35,226 nucleotides of DNA from Bacillota bacterium (GTDB lineage Bacteria > Bacillota > Clostridia > Christensenellales > UMGS416): positions 1-35,226 of the forward strand of contig JAEYPH010000003.1 in the NCBI GenBank assembly GCA_023410875.1, given 5' to 3'. Both the position numbers and the translations under genes were made by a program. Shown here in pieces: positions 15,331-23,181 of this stretch (positions within the stretch are counted from its first letter, which is position 1; each line of letters starts with the position of its first letter). The notes beneath the pieces are model-generated. The model ran no database searches, was not told the origin of the DNA, and worked only from the letters and a program-made list of their open reading frames with translations.

Positions 15331-17298
15331 ATGCTTCACCTCTCCCCCCGCCAGGTCCATCTGGATTTCCACACGTCCGAAGAGATCCCCGGCGTCGCCG
15401 CGGAGTTTGACGCCGCCGAGTTCGCCCGCACGGCTCAGGAAGCCGCCGTGTCCTCCATGACCGTGTTCGCCCGCTGCCACCATGGTTGGCTGTATTACGA
15501 CTCCCAGCGGTTCCCCGAGCTCGTGCACCCCCAGCTCGCCAACCGTAACCTGCTGCCGGAGCAGGTTCGCGCGCTGCACAGTGTGGGCGTGCGCGCGCCG
15601 GTGTACATCACCGTGCAGTGGGATTATCACAGCGCCACCACGCGCCCGGAATGGCTGATCCGAAAGAAGGAGGGCTCCCACGAGGGCGGCCCCTTCACCG
15701 AGCCGGGCTTCTACCAGTCGCTGTGCGTCAACACCGGCTATGTGGATTTCCTCAAGGCCCACACCGCCGAGGTCATGGACCTGCTGGGCGACGAGCTGGA
15801 CGGCCTGTTCTTCGACATCGTGGGCATACGGCCGTGCTGGTGCGCCGCCTGCCGCCGGGAGATGAAGGCCCGGGGCATCAGCGCAGCCGACGACTCCCAG
15901 GTTCTCTCCTTCGCCAAGGAAGTGCTGGACCGCTTCAAGGCGGACATGAGCGCCTTCGTGCGCGCCCGCCGGCCGGATTGCACGATCTTCTACAATGCCG
16001 GTCACATCGGCCCGTGCACCCGGGAGAGCGCCGACGCCTACACCCACTTCGAGCTGGAGAGCCTGCCCAGCGGCGGCTGGGGCTATCTGCACTTCCCGGT
16101 GACGGCACGCTACGCTCGCAAGCTGGGGCTGGACTGCATGGGCATGACCGGCAAGTTCCACACCAGTTGGGGGGATTTCCATAGCCTTAAGAACCTGGCC
16201 GCGCTGGAGTTCGAGGCCTTCCGCATGTTGAGCTTCGGCTTCGCGTGCTCCATCGGCGACCAGCTGGAGCCCTACGGACGGCTGAACGCCGCGACCTACC
16301 GGCTCATCGGCGACGTATACCGCCCCTTCGCCCAGCGCGAGGCTTGGGCGCGGCCCTCAACGGCGCTCACCGAGGTCGCGCTGCTCACGGCGGAGAACCC
16401 GCTGGTAGAGCACAGAATGCCCGAGAGCATCCTCGGCGCGGCGCAGCTGCTGGAAGAGCTGGCCGTGCAGTTCGATATACTGGATGAGACCATGGAACTG
16501 ACCCCCTACCGGCTGGTCATCTTGCCGGAGGATTTCGTCGCAAGTGAGGCCTTCCAGGCCAAGCTCAACGGCTATGTGGCCGGCGGCGGCCATGTGTTGG
16601 CCTGTGGCCGGGGCGGTCTGAACGCTGCGGACGCGTACCCCTCTTGCTATCAGGCCCGCTATGAGGGGCAGACCGACGCGTACCCCGATTTCGTGCTGGC
16701 CCAGGGGCCGCTGGCCCAAGGCCTGGAACCCGACGCCGAATATGTAATCTATCTGCAGGGGGCGCACATCGCGCCTGACGGCGCGCAGGAGGCGCTGCAG
16801 GCCCGCGCCCCCTACTACCCGCGCCAAGGCGACCACTTCTGCTCCCACCGCTACACGCCCAGCGCCAAGGGCCAACCTTACCCCGCGGCGCTGCGCACCG
16901 AGCGCACGGTGCTCTTCAGCCATCCGCTGTTCTCGCAATACCGTGAGAGCGCGCCCCGCTGGGTCAAAGTTCTGGTCCGCAACGCGCTGGACCTGCTGCT
17001 GGGGCAGCGGCTGGTGGCCCACGACGGCCCTTCCACAGTCTCCGTGCAGCTGCTGGAGCAACGGGAGCACGGCCGCGTCTGTGCCCACGTGCTGCACTAC
17101 ATACCGGTACGCAAGTCCGCAACCATCGACATCATCGAGGAGCGCGCGCCCCTTCGGGACCTGACGCTGACCGTGCGGCTGCCCGCCGAATACACGAAGG
17201 CGCGGTTGGTGCCAGAGGATGTGCCGCTGGCTTTTGAAAACGGCAAGGTGACGATTCCGTATGTGGATGGGTATTCGATCGTGGAGTTCAGCAAATAA
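15331..17298 (+). CDS. Putative glycoside hydrolase (GHL6 / fucosidase-like barrel with C-terminal amidotransferase-like domain)
   Basis: A 655-residue protein without signal peptide, so probably cytoplasmic. The N-terminal half looks like a TIM-barrel glycosidase: HLDFHTSEEIPGV, MTVFARCHHGWLYYDS, AHTAEVMDLLGDELDGLFFD and IGPCTRESADAYTHFELESL. The FFDIVG and HFELES acidic residues are candidate catalytic groups. The middle part (LVILPEDFVASEAFQAKL, GGHVLACGRGGL) resembles the beta-galactosidase trimerisation / class I amidotransferase-like domain, and a beta domain closes the protein. My recollection is that this pattern is called hypothetical glycosyl hydrolase 6 and overlaps with alpha-L-fucosidase-like families; the substrate is unproven. 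AAAGGAGG lies 7 bases before the ATG. It probably works with the solute-binding gene upstream. Confidence 0.72.
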   Translation: MLHLSPRQVHLDFHTSEEIPGVAAEFDAAEFARTAQEAAVSSMTVFARCHHGWLYYDSQRFPELVHPQLANRNLLPEQVRALHSVGVRAPVYITVQWDYHSATTRPEWLIRKKEGSHEGGPFTEPGFYQSLCVNTGYVDFLKAHTAEVMDLLGDELDGLFFDIVGIRPCWCAACRREMKARGISAADDSQVLSFAKEVLDRFKADMSAFVRARRPDCTIFYNAGHIGPCTRESADAYTHFELESLPSGGWGYLHFPVTARYARKLGLDCMGMTGKFHTSWGDFHSLKNLAALEFEAFRMLSFGFACSIGDQLEPYGRLNAATYRLIGDVYRPFAQREAWARPSTALTEVALLTAENPLVEHRMPESILGAAQLLEELAVQFDILDETMELTPYRLVILPEDFVASEAFQAKLNGYVAGGGHVLACGRGGLNAADAYPSCYQARYEGQTDAYPDFVLAQGPLAQGLEPDAEYVIYLQGAHIAPDGAQEALQARAPYYPRQGDHFCSHRYTPSAKGQPYPAALRTERTVLFSHPLFSQYRESAPRWVKVLVRNALDLLLGQRLVAHDGPSTVSVQLLEQREHGRVCAHVLHYIPVRKSATIDIIEERAPLRDLTLTVRLPAEYTKARLVPEDVPLAFENGKVTIPYVDGYSIVEFSK

Positions 17299-17311
17299 GA
17301 CTTGGTTTGTG

Positions 17312-17389
17312 AATGGGGCTGAAGATTTCGCGCCTATTGGCGCGACCAAAGGGCTTTCCGATCGCCCTTTGGAAACCTTCGGCCCCATT
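17312..17389 (+). repeat. Dispersed stem-loop repeat family A, copy 1
   Basis: Core: hairpin 1 TCGCGCC/GGCGCGA with loop TATT, then hairpin 2 CCAAAGGGC/GCCCTTTGG with a 9-nt loop, then the tail GGAAACCTTCGGCCCCATT. In this copy the sequence before the core (AATGGGGCTGAAG) pairs with the tail (CTTCGGCCCCATT), so the whole element is one large imperfect palindrome. Other copies: 20705, 27367 and 34670. Confidence 0.85.
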
Positions 17390-17444
17390 TCTTGGATGAT
17401 TATGTGAATATGTGCCAGCGCACAGCCTCGTTGCTCCGCTTACC

Positions 17445-17476
17445 GTGTAGGGCAGGGGCTCTGCCCTTGCCGCCCC
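17445..17476 (+). repeat. Dispersed repeat family B, copy 1
   Basis: GTGTAGGGCAGGGGCT followed by CTGCCCTTGCCGCC forms a hairpin (GGGCAG/CTGCCC). Nearly the same string occurs at 35031-35059, where the stem is longer. Confidence 0.65.
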
Positions 17477-17482
17477 GACGCC

Positions 17483-17520
17483 TTGCCGCATTGGCACGAT
17501 GCGGCAATTTGATCTTTATT
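17483..17520 (+). terminator. Terminator-like stem-loop after the glycosidase gene
   Basis: Perfect 9-bp stem TTGCCGCAT / ATGCGGCAA with a 7-nt loop, followed by TTTGATCTTTATT. It could end transcripts coming from the solute-binding/glycosidase genes, 185 bases past the stop codon. Confidence 0.55.
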
Positions 17521-17548
17521 CCCCTCCCCCAGGCACATGGGGGAGGGG
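17521..17548. repeat. GC-rich 10-bp stem-loop
   Basis: CCCCTCCCCC and GGGGGAGGGG enclose an 8-nt loop. It is followed by GCTGGGGAGAGGG and, at 17570-17588, a partial copy of the family A tail (CTTCGGCCCCATT). With the elements at 17312-17520 it fills the 310-base gap between two convergent genes; no coding sequence is seen there. Confidence 0.6.
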
Positions 17549-17608
17549 CTGGGGAGAGGGCTCCTTCGGCTGGAAATCTTCGGCCCCATTTTTTGTGATT
17601 ATAATGTG

Positions 17609-19102
17609 TTAACCAAAAACCTGATCGAAGATGTCCATGCCGAAGCTGGTCCTCTGGGGCAGCGCCGGCTCTATGGAATACCGCCGGGTGCCGTCGGCCT
17701 GCCGCTGGGCCGCAAAGAAGTGCACGTCCGGCAGGTCCTTCCTCTCCATATTCTTGGCGAATTCATAGAAGTGCGTGACATAGATCGTCCGAATACCCAG
17801 CTCATGGAAAGCCAGCACAATCTCCTCCGCCAGGCACGATGCCTCATGCTCGGAAGTGGAGGAGAACGTCTCGTTCATCAGCACCAGCGCGTCCCGGTCG
17901 CACCGCTCCACGATGCTGTTGATGCGCTGCAGCTCCTCGTGCAGCCGCCCCTGGTTGTGGTCTAAAGCCTCGCTGTGGCAAAAGTGCGTATATACGCCGC
18001 TGCAGCACCCGGCGATGTAATAGTCCGCGCATACGAACATGCCGCATTGCATCATCAGCTGCGCGGCCCCCACGCTGCGCAGGAACGTGGACTTGCCGCC
18101 CTGGTTGGCCCCCGTGACCAGTATGAACCGGAAATCCTCCATATCCATAGAGTTGCCCACCAGGCGGGCCTGGTTGTTCAGCGCCAGGCAGCCGTCCATG
18201 AGGTTCTGGAAGGCGAACTTGGGCTGCCCCATCCCCATAGGGCGCGGGAAGCTGACCGGCACGCCCACCGAGCGCAGGGCGCGGCACAGGCGCGTGCAGC
18301 CGACGCAGAAGCCCAAGTCATAGCGGATGCCTTCCAGGCATTGCACGGTTTTGTCGTTTACCTCCCTCAGCATTCGGGCAATCTGCAGAAGGCCGGCGTC
18401 GCGCAGCGCGCCGGCCTGGGCCTGTATGCCGATGCTGCCCAGGGCGATCTCCCGGCTGGGGCCGCCGTTCCTCTTCTTGCTGTCACTTTGGGAGATGGAC
18501 TGCATGACATATTGGTTGGCCTTGAGGCCGCCGCCCACGCCGGCCGTGATGAGCGCGTAGGAATCTCCGCAGGCCCGCTCGAGTTCCTCCATCTGTGCGT
18601 AGGCGCCCGCGAGGAAATCCTCATGGAAGAAGCCGAAGAACGCCTGCAGGAAGCCGGCGACGCCCGCGGAGCACTGGGCGGATTCCAGCGGGCGCAGAAT
18701 GCCCTTGAGCCTCTGTACGCCGTCGAAGAGGATGCGCATTAGCGCCACGATATCCTTCAAAACCGACGTCGCCGCGATGAACGTGGAGAAGGATGGCAGG
18801 CTGCTCTTCTGATAGCTCCTGTAGTTGTCCAGAAAGAGCGTCAGGCATGCATAGGCATCCTGGAACACATCGGCGTGCCGCATGCCATCGGCCAGCACCC
18901 GTTGCCGGAACAGTATGCCCTCGGTGTCCATGCCGGCGCCCTGCGTGATCTCCTGCCTGGCCACCCGGTAAAGAAAGGTATCACCTGCGGCCATTGCCTG
19001 AAAGAGCCTTTCCAGGTTCAGGTCCGCAATCAGCGCGTCGCAATCCCCGTCGGTGTGCCTCGTGTGCTCCGCCCTGGCGTGCAGCATCGATGGTATCATC
19101 AT
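17609..19102 (-). CDS. Short MutS-family ATPase, paralogue B
   Basis: A 497-residue MutS-related protein made of the lever/core helices and the C-terminal ABC-type ATPase domain; the mismatch-reading N-terminal domain of MutS is absent. Walker A is GANQGGKST (about 331-339). The Walker B equivalent is LVLMNETFSSTSEHEA, with Asn410-Glu411 where MutS1 has Asp-Glu. The signature-like YTHFCHSEALDHNQGRLHEEL and a late IRTIYVTHFYEFA (H-loop) follow family order. It starts inside the end of paralogue A by an ATGA overlap with a GAGAGGG site, so the two are translationally coupled and likely assemble together. The DNA substrate and role are unknown; mismatch repair proper is unlikely without domain I. 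Confidence 0.87.
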   Translation of the reverse strand: MMIPSMLHARAEHTRHTDGDCDALIADLNLERLFQAMAAGDTFLYRVARQEITQGAGMDTEGILFRQRVLADGMRHADVFQDAYACLTLFLDNYRSYQKSSLPSFSTFIAATSVLKDIVALMRILFDGVQRLKGILRPLESAQCSAGVAGFLQAFFGFFHEDFLAGAYAQMEELERACGDSYALITAGVGGGLKANQYVMQSISQSDSKKRNGGPSREIALGSIGIQAQAGALRDAGLLQIARMLREVNDKTVQCLEGIRYDLGFCVGCTRLCRALRSVGVPVSFPRPMGMGQPKFAFQNLMDGCLALNNQARLVGNSMDMEDFRFILVTGANQGGKSTFLRSVGAAQLMMQCGMFVCADYYIAGCCSGVYTHFCHSEALDHNQGRLHEELQRINSIVERCDRDALVLMNETFSSTSEHEASCLAEEIVLAFHELGIRTIYVTHFYEFAKNMERKDLPDVHFFAAQRQADGTRRYSIEPALPQRTSFGMDIFDQVFG

Positions 19103-20604
19103 CCGTTCACCCTCTCCAAAATGTCCTCTCTGCGCAGGCGGTAGCGGTCCATCCATTGGTTTTGCCAGGATTCCTGCCCTGCTTTTCCATGCTCCACAAC
19201 ATAACCCCCGGCGGCCTCGTCCCGCGACGCGCGCAGGGTCACAAGGCCCGGGCACACCCGCGCCAGCTCGCCGATGTGGGTCGCGAACAGGAACAGGCAG
19301 CCTTTCGCGAGGAACTGCTCCAGTATCTGCCGCCCCATCTGCAGCGCGTCATAGGTCGTCGTGGAGGCAAACAGGTCGTTGAAGATCACCAGGCTGTCGT
19401 CGGGCATGCGGTTCAGTATCGCCTTGACGCGCAGCAGCTCCTCCTTGAGCCGACCGGCGTTGGTGCTCAGGTCCTCGTTCTTTGCGAAGTGCGTATACAG
19501 CCCGCACGGGAGAAAGGCCTCCAGTGACCGGCAGGGCGTCGGCAGCCCCAGGGACGCCAGATACAGCACCTGGCCGACCATGCCCACATATGTCGTCTTG
19601 CCACCGTGGTTTGGGCCCGTGACCAGGAAGCTTTGGCCCGCCTCCCGGTGAAAATCCGCGACCGACACCTTCGCCGCCTCGTCCTGAGCCAGCACGAGAT
19701 CGTATCCTCCCTCGATGCGGACGGTCTTCTCCGCCGAAAAACGCGGGTACGCGAAACAAAAGCCCCGCTGGCGCAGCCGGTCCATATAACGTATATAGCA
19801 CAAGTAGAATTGGAGTTCCTCCGCGAACCGATCAGCCAAGGCCGTGTCGAAGGTGGGGTGATCGCCGCAGAAGCGATCCAGCAGCGAGAAGGCGTCGGGG
19901 AAGAGCGCCTGGAGCTGCTCCAATATGCCGGTTTCCAGCGTACCCATGTTCACACCGGGGAACGGAACCACCGTCGCGTTGGCGTTCAGATCATATGGGC
20001 GGAACTGCTGCGCGATTTTTTCAAACAGGTTGTCCGCTGCAGTGCGGTCATCCCGAAGGGCGGATACCTTCACCCGGTTCTGATTCAGGGACACTTCCAC
20101 CGTGTATCGTATGGCGTCCATGCGGTCGGTACACCGTTTGCCGTCGGCGTGGAGCGTCCGGAACTCCTCCGTTTCCGCGTGGGCCGTCAGGCAATCCAAG
20201 AACCGACGCAGCGCCTGGGACTTCACGCCCACGCATGTCAGGTCGCTCTTCAGCGTAAGGATGCTGTCGCAGTAGGCGACGGCGGCGTCCAGAAACCATT
20301 TTTGCTTGGTTCTGGGCTGTGGGAGCTTGCGGCTGTTCTCCAGGTACTCCCGGAATCTGCCGTACTGCGCGCCGAACCCGGCGATGATGCCCGCGACGTC
20401 CGGTCTTTGCAGGTCCTGCATGCAGGCCAACCGGAACTGGACGTCCTCCGCTCTTTCGGGCTTGCGCAGAAACAGGCTCTCCACAAAGGGCGAATTGTCG
20501 CGGTTGATCTCCCGCAGAATCCGGTCGATCTTCAGGTCCTGAATCAGGCTTAAGTCCAGCGCGTCAAAGGCTTCGCCGTGCTCGTACACAATGCAGCCGT
20601 TCAT
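19099..20604 (-). CDS. Short MutS-family ATPase, paralogue A
   Basis: A 501-residue MutS-related protein, first of a coupled pair. As in its neighbour there is no N-terminal mismatch-recognition domain: residues 1-290 resemble MutS core helices and the ATPase domain follows. Walker A is GPNHGGKTT (330-338). The Walker B equivalent reads LVIFNDLFASTTTYDA, with Asn409-Asp410 in place of the usual Asp-Glu. A signature-like YTHFAKNEDLSTNAGRLKEEL and an H-loop LFLFATHIGELA complete the domain. The ATG ending at 20604 is preceded by AAGGAG. The two proteins keep Walker motifs at almost the same residue numbers, suggesting duplication, but have diverged strongly elsewhere. Closest known types are the small clostridial MutS-like proteins of unknown function. 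Confidence 0.88.
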   Translation of the reverse strand: MNGCIVYEHGEAFDALDLSLIQDLKIDRILREINRDNSPFVESLFLRKPERAEDVQFRLACMQDLQRPDVAGIIAGFGAQYGRFREYLENSRKLPQPRTKQKWFLDAAVAYCDSILTLKSDLTCVGVKSQALRRFLDCLTAHAETEEFRTLHADGKRCTDRMDAIRYTVEVSLNQNRVKVSALRDDRTAADNLFEKIAQQFRPYDLNANATVVPFPGVNMGTLETGILEQLQALFPDAFSLLDRFCGDHPTFDTALADRFAEELQFYLCYIRYMDRLRQRGFCFAYPRFSAEKTVRIEGGYDLVLAQDEAAKVSVADFHREAGQSFLVTGPNHGGKTTYVGMVGQVLYLASLGLPTPCRSLEAFLPCGLYTHFAKNEDLSTNAGRLKEELLRVKAILNRMPDDSLVIFNDLFASTTTYDALQMGRQILEQFLAKGCLFLFATHIGELARVCPGLVTLRASRDEAAGGYVVEHGKAGQESWQNQWMDRYRLRREDILERVNG

Positions 20605-20641
20605 CTGATGATCTCCTTGGGGTACACTCACTTCGATTCAG

Positions 20642-20672
20642 ATGATAGACCTTGCCCCAAGTGGAGAGTCAA
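20642..20672 (-). promoter_or_regulatory. Possible promoter of the MutS-like pair
   Basis: Minus strand: TTGACT (20667-20672), 19-bp spacer, TATCAT (20642-20647), about 38 bases before the ATG. The spacer is longer than ideal. Confidence 0.45.
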
Positions 20673-20704
20673 TAGGCTATGCAGATTCCGTGCAGAGCGT
20701 AAAA

Positions 20705-20770
20705 ATATCGCGCCCTCGGGCGCGACCAAAGGGCTTTCCGGTCGCCCTTTGGAAACCTTCGGCACCCATT
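20705..20770 (+). repeat. Dispersed stem-loop repeat family A, copy 2
   Basis: Same core as copy 1: TCGCGCCC TCG GGGCGCGA (hairpin 1), CCAAAGGGC/GCCCTTTGG (hairpin 2) and tail GGAAACCTTCGGCACCCATT. Hairpin 1 is lengthened to 8 bp, with a matching change on both sides of the stem compared with copies 1 and 3. It lies between the lacI stop and the MutS-like promoter. Confidence 0.85.
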
Positions 20771-20838
20771 GTAGAAGAATGCAAATATGAAACCAAGGGA
20801 ACCCCCCCATGGTTTAAAAAGCCTTATAAGGAAATGTT

Positions 20839-21831
20839 TTATTCCAGTGATCTCACGGACTCCCGCTCGACCAGCTGCACGTCCAGCACCAGGCTTTCCG
20901 CAGGGGCATTGGGCGTCTGGATGTGGCGGAACAGCACGTCGATGGCGATCTGCGCCTTTTTGCGGATGTCCTGGGCGATCGTCGTGAGCTTGGGCGTCGT
21001 ATAAGCCGAAAAGAACAGATCGTCAAACCCGATCAGCGAGCAATCCTGCGGCACGCGCTTACCCAGCGCCTTGAGCTCATCCATGACGCTCATGGCCAGG
21101 ATGTCCGCCGTGACGAAGAAGGCCGTGACCGGCGGGTCGTATTGGCAGATCTCCCGGATGCGATCTCCGTTGGAGTGCTCACCCACGACATGGCTGTCGG
21201 GCAGCGCCAGCCCCGCGGCCTCCAGCGCGTGGCGGAACCCCAGCAACCGGTGGCGCACCACGCCGCTGATGTTCGTGGACGTGCCGACAAAGCCCACGTG
21301 CCGGTGCCCCTTGGAGATCAGATACCGGGCGGCCAACTCCCCACCCTTGTAGTCGTCCAGGCCGATGTTGGTGATCTGGCGCACGGGGCTGTAAGAATCG
21401 GTGAACACCAGCGGGATGCGGTTGTCCTCGTGAATGTTGCGCATGTTCTCATCGAACATGCCCAGGAACACCGCGCCCTCCACGTTCCACTGGCGCAGGC
21501 GCTTGGTCACCTCGCTGTAGTCGCTCACCGTGTACAGCAGCGGCGAATAGCCCCGGCTCTGTATGTAATAGCAGATATGCCCGACCATGGTAGCGTTGTA
21601 AGGATACTCCAAAGCATTCTCCTCGCCCTGCACGATCACGGCGATGAGCCGGGTGGATTTGGACGACAAGCTGCGCGCCGAGGAGTTGGGCACATAGCCC
21701 TTCTCCTTGATGATGGCCTGTATGCGCTCCACATTGCTCTCGGATACTTTGTTGAACTGCTTGTTGACGACCCTGGAAACCGTCATCACGCTGACGCCGG
21801 CCTCCCGGGCGATGTCCTTGAGCGTTACCAT
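20839..21831 (-). CDS. LacI-family transcriptional regulator
   Basis: A 330-residue repressor of the LacI/GalR family. The N-terminal helix-turn-helix reads VTLKDIAREAGVSVMTVSRV, followed by the hinge helix region (YVPNSSARSL, about 46-55) and a periplasmic-binding-like sugar domain with IGLDDYKGGELAARYL, HRHVGFVG and CSLIGFDDLFFSAYTTPKLT. It is divergent from the permease-permease-binding protein-GH28 genes, and an operator-like site with central CG lies on the transporter promoter start (22144-22155). This makes it the likely local repressor, released by an oligosaccharide from the transported glycan. The start has a GGGGGAGAAG site. The family A repeat lies downstream. Confidence 0.95.
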   Translation of the reverse strand: MVTLKDIAREAGVSVMTVSRVVNKQFNKVSESNVERIQAIIKEKGYVPNSSARSLSSKSTRLIAVIVQGEENALEYPYNATMVGHICYYIQSRGYSPLLYTVSDYSEVTKRLRQWNVEGAVFLGMFDENMRNIHEDNRIPLVFTDSYSPVRQITNIGLDDYKGGELAARYLISKGHRHVGFVGTSTNISGVVRHRLLGFRHALEAAGLALPDSHVVGEHSNGDRIREICQYDPPVTAFFVTADILAMSVMDELKALGKRVPQDCSLIGFDDLFFSAYTTPKLTTIAQDIRKKAQIAIDVLFRHIQTPNAPAESLVLDVQLVERESVRSLE

Positions 21832-21910
21832 GTGCTTCTTCTCCCCCGGAACCGCTGCGCTATGCCTGGCGGCATATTAACCTGCATGCATTTCCTTGTA
21901 CTTACACCAT

Positions 21911-21939
21911 ATCGTAATGTTATAACATAGGTTTGTCAA
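21911..21939 (-). promoter_or_regulatory. Promoter of the lacI-family gene
   Basis: Minus strand: -35 TTGACA (21934-21939), 17-bp spacer, -10 TACGAT (21911-21916). The spacer holds the perfect 12-bp palindrome ATGTTATAACAT (21917-21928). Confidence 0.7.
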
Positions 21940-21978
21940 TATGATTAACACCGAAAAGTGTGAAAGAATTCGAGTTAT

Positions 21979-21991
21979 GTTTACCGTTAAC
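21979..21991. promoter_or_regulatory. Possible auxiliary LacI-type operator
   Basis: GTTTACCGTTAAC resembles the reverse of the site at 22144 (GTTATCGTTAAC): both end in CGTTAAC. It lies between the divergent promoters, about 165 bp from the main site, a spacing compatible with looping. Confidence 0.4.
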
Positions 21992-22106
21992 GCGAATTTC
22001 AAATGATGGTACGCCGTCAAAATATGCTATATGCATAAAATAGAAGGCTCACGGTTGGAATAATACTGCCACAGAAGATCAAAACAAAAAAATTGCATAT
22101 AGGGTC

Positions 22107-22135
22107 TTGACATTAAATTGCGATTCAGTTATCTT
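22107..22135 (+). promoter_or_regulatory. Sigma-A promoter of the sugar transporter operon
   Basis: Perfect -35 TTGACA (22107-22112), 17-bp spacer, -10 TATCTT (22130-22135). The start would be near 22142, directly at the operator-like site. Confidence 0.78.
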
Positions 22136-22143
22136 GATTTAGG

Positions 22144-22155
22144 GTTAACGATAAC
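22144..22155. promoter_or_regulatory. Likely LacI-family operator
   Basis: GTTAACGATAAC is a 12-bp near-perfect palindrome centred on CG, the typical layout of LacI/GalR operators (10 of 12 positions symmetric). It covers the predicted transcription start of the transporter operon. Confidence 0.6.
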
Positions 22156-22205
22156 AGAGCCGTCAGCTGGACGGCAGCGGACAACGCGAAGGAAAGGAAC
22201 ACCGC

Positions 22206-23168
22206 ATGATGTCCAACGATATCCCGGTTGTGACGGCCCGGCGGCCGCAATCCGGCGCCACGCGAAAATGGATGGCGATCAAGCGCAACGGAGGGCTGTA
22301 CGTTTTGTTGCTGCCCTCGGTGATCCTGCTGATCCTGTTCGCCTATTGGCCCATGTATGGCGTCATGATCGCCTTCAAGGATTATGCCAACGCGACGGGC
22401 ATCCTGGGCAGCCCTTGGGCGGACCCGTTCTATAAGTATTTTCTGAAGTTTTTCAATTCCTACCAGTTTTCCAGCACGATCCGCAACACGCTGGTCGTGA
22501 GCTTTTACAGCCTGCTGGCCGGCTTCCCGATCCCGATCCTTCTGGCGCTGGGGCTCAACCAGATGCGCGCCGAGCGCTTCAAGCGGTTCTTCCAGACGAT
22601 CAGCTACTTGCCCCACTTCATCTCCACCGTGGTCATGGTGGGCCTGATCATCATCTGGCTTTCGCCCAGCAGCGGCCTCATCGGCAGTTTCTACAGGATT
22701 TTCGGTGCCGAAGCGCCCAATCTGATGGGTTCGGCTGCCGCCTTCTCCAGCATCTATGTCTGGTCGGACGTGTGGCAGCACATGGGCTGGAACAGCATCA
22801 TCTATCTGGCCGCGCTGGCCAGCGTGGACCCCTCGCTCTACGAAGCCGCCACGGTGGACGGCGCTTCCCGGTGGCACAAGATCCGCTTTATCGACCTGCC
22901 GATGCTGATGCCCACGGCGGTGATCCTGCTGATCATGAGCGCCGGCGGCATCATGAACGTAGGCTTTGAGAAGGTCTATCTGATGCAGAACAACCTGAAC
23001 CTGGTCAACAGCGAGGTTATCTCCACCTATGTGTACAAGATCGGCATCATCAACAACCAGTACAGCTACTCCGCAGCCATCAACCTGTTCAACACGGTGA
23101 TCAACCTGATCCTGCTCGTCGCGGTCAATCAGGTGTCCCGGCGGCTGACCGAGAACAGCTTGTGGTAG
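22206..23168 (+). CDS. Carbohydrate ABC transporter permease, LplB type
   Basis: A 320-residue inner-membrane permease of the CUT1 sugar ABC family. Six membrane segments are visible, beginning LYVLLLPSVILLILFAYWPMYG. The EAA loop that docks the ATPase reads EAATVDGASRWHKIRFIDLP (about 218-237). It is paired with the next gene as permease heterodimer, as in LplB-YtcP systems that import plant oligosaccharides in Paenibacillus and clostridia. Two in-frame ATGs stand side by side at the start. No ATPase gene is nearby, so a shared MsmX-type ATPase is expected. The gene follows the LacI-controlled promoter after a 60-base leader. Confidence 0.95.
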   Translation: MMSNDIPVVTARRPQSGATRKWMAIKRNGGLYVLLLPSVILLILFAYWPMYGVMIAFKDYANATGILGSPWADPFYKYFLKFFNSYQFSSTIRNTLVVSFYSLLAGFPIPILLALGLNQMRAERFKRFFQTISYLPHFISTVVMVGLIIIWLSPSSGLIGSFYRIFGAEAPNLMGSAAAFSSIYVWSDVWQHMGWNSIIYLAALASVDPSLYEAATVDGASRWHKIRFIDLPMLMPTAVILLIMSAGGIMNVGFEKVYLMQNNLNLVNSEVISTYVYKIGIINNQYSYSAAINLFNTVINLILLVAVNQVSRRLTENSLW

Positions 23169-23181
23169 AAAGGAAGCATCC

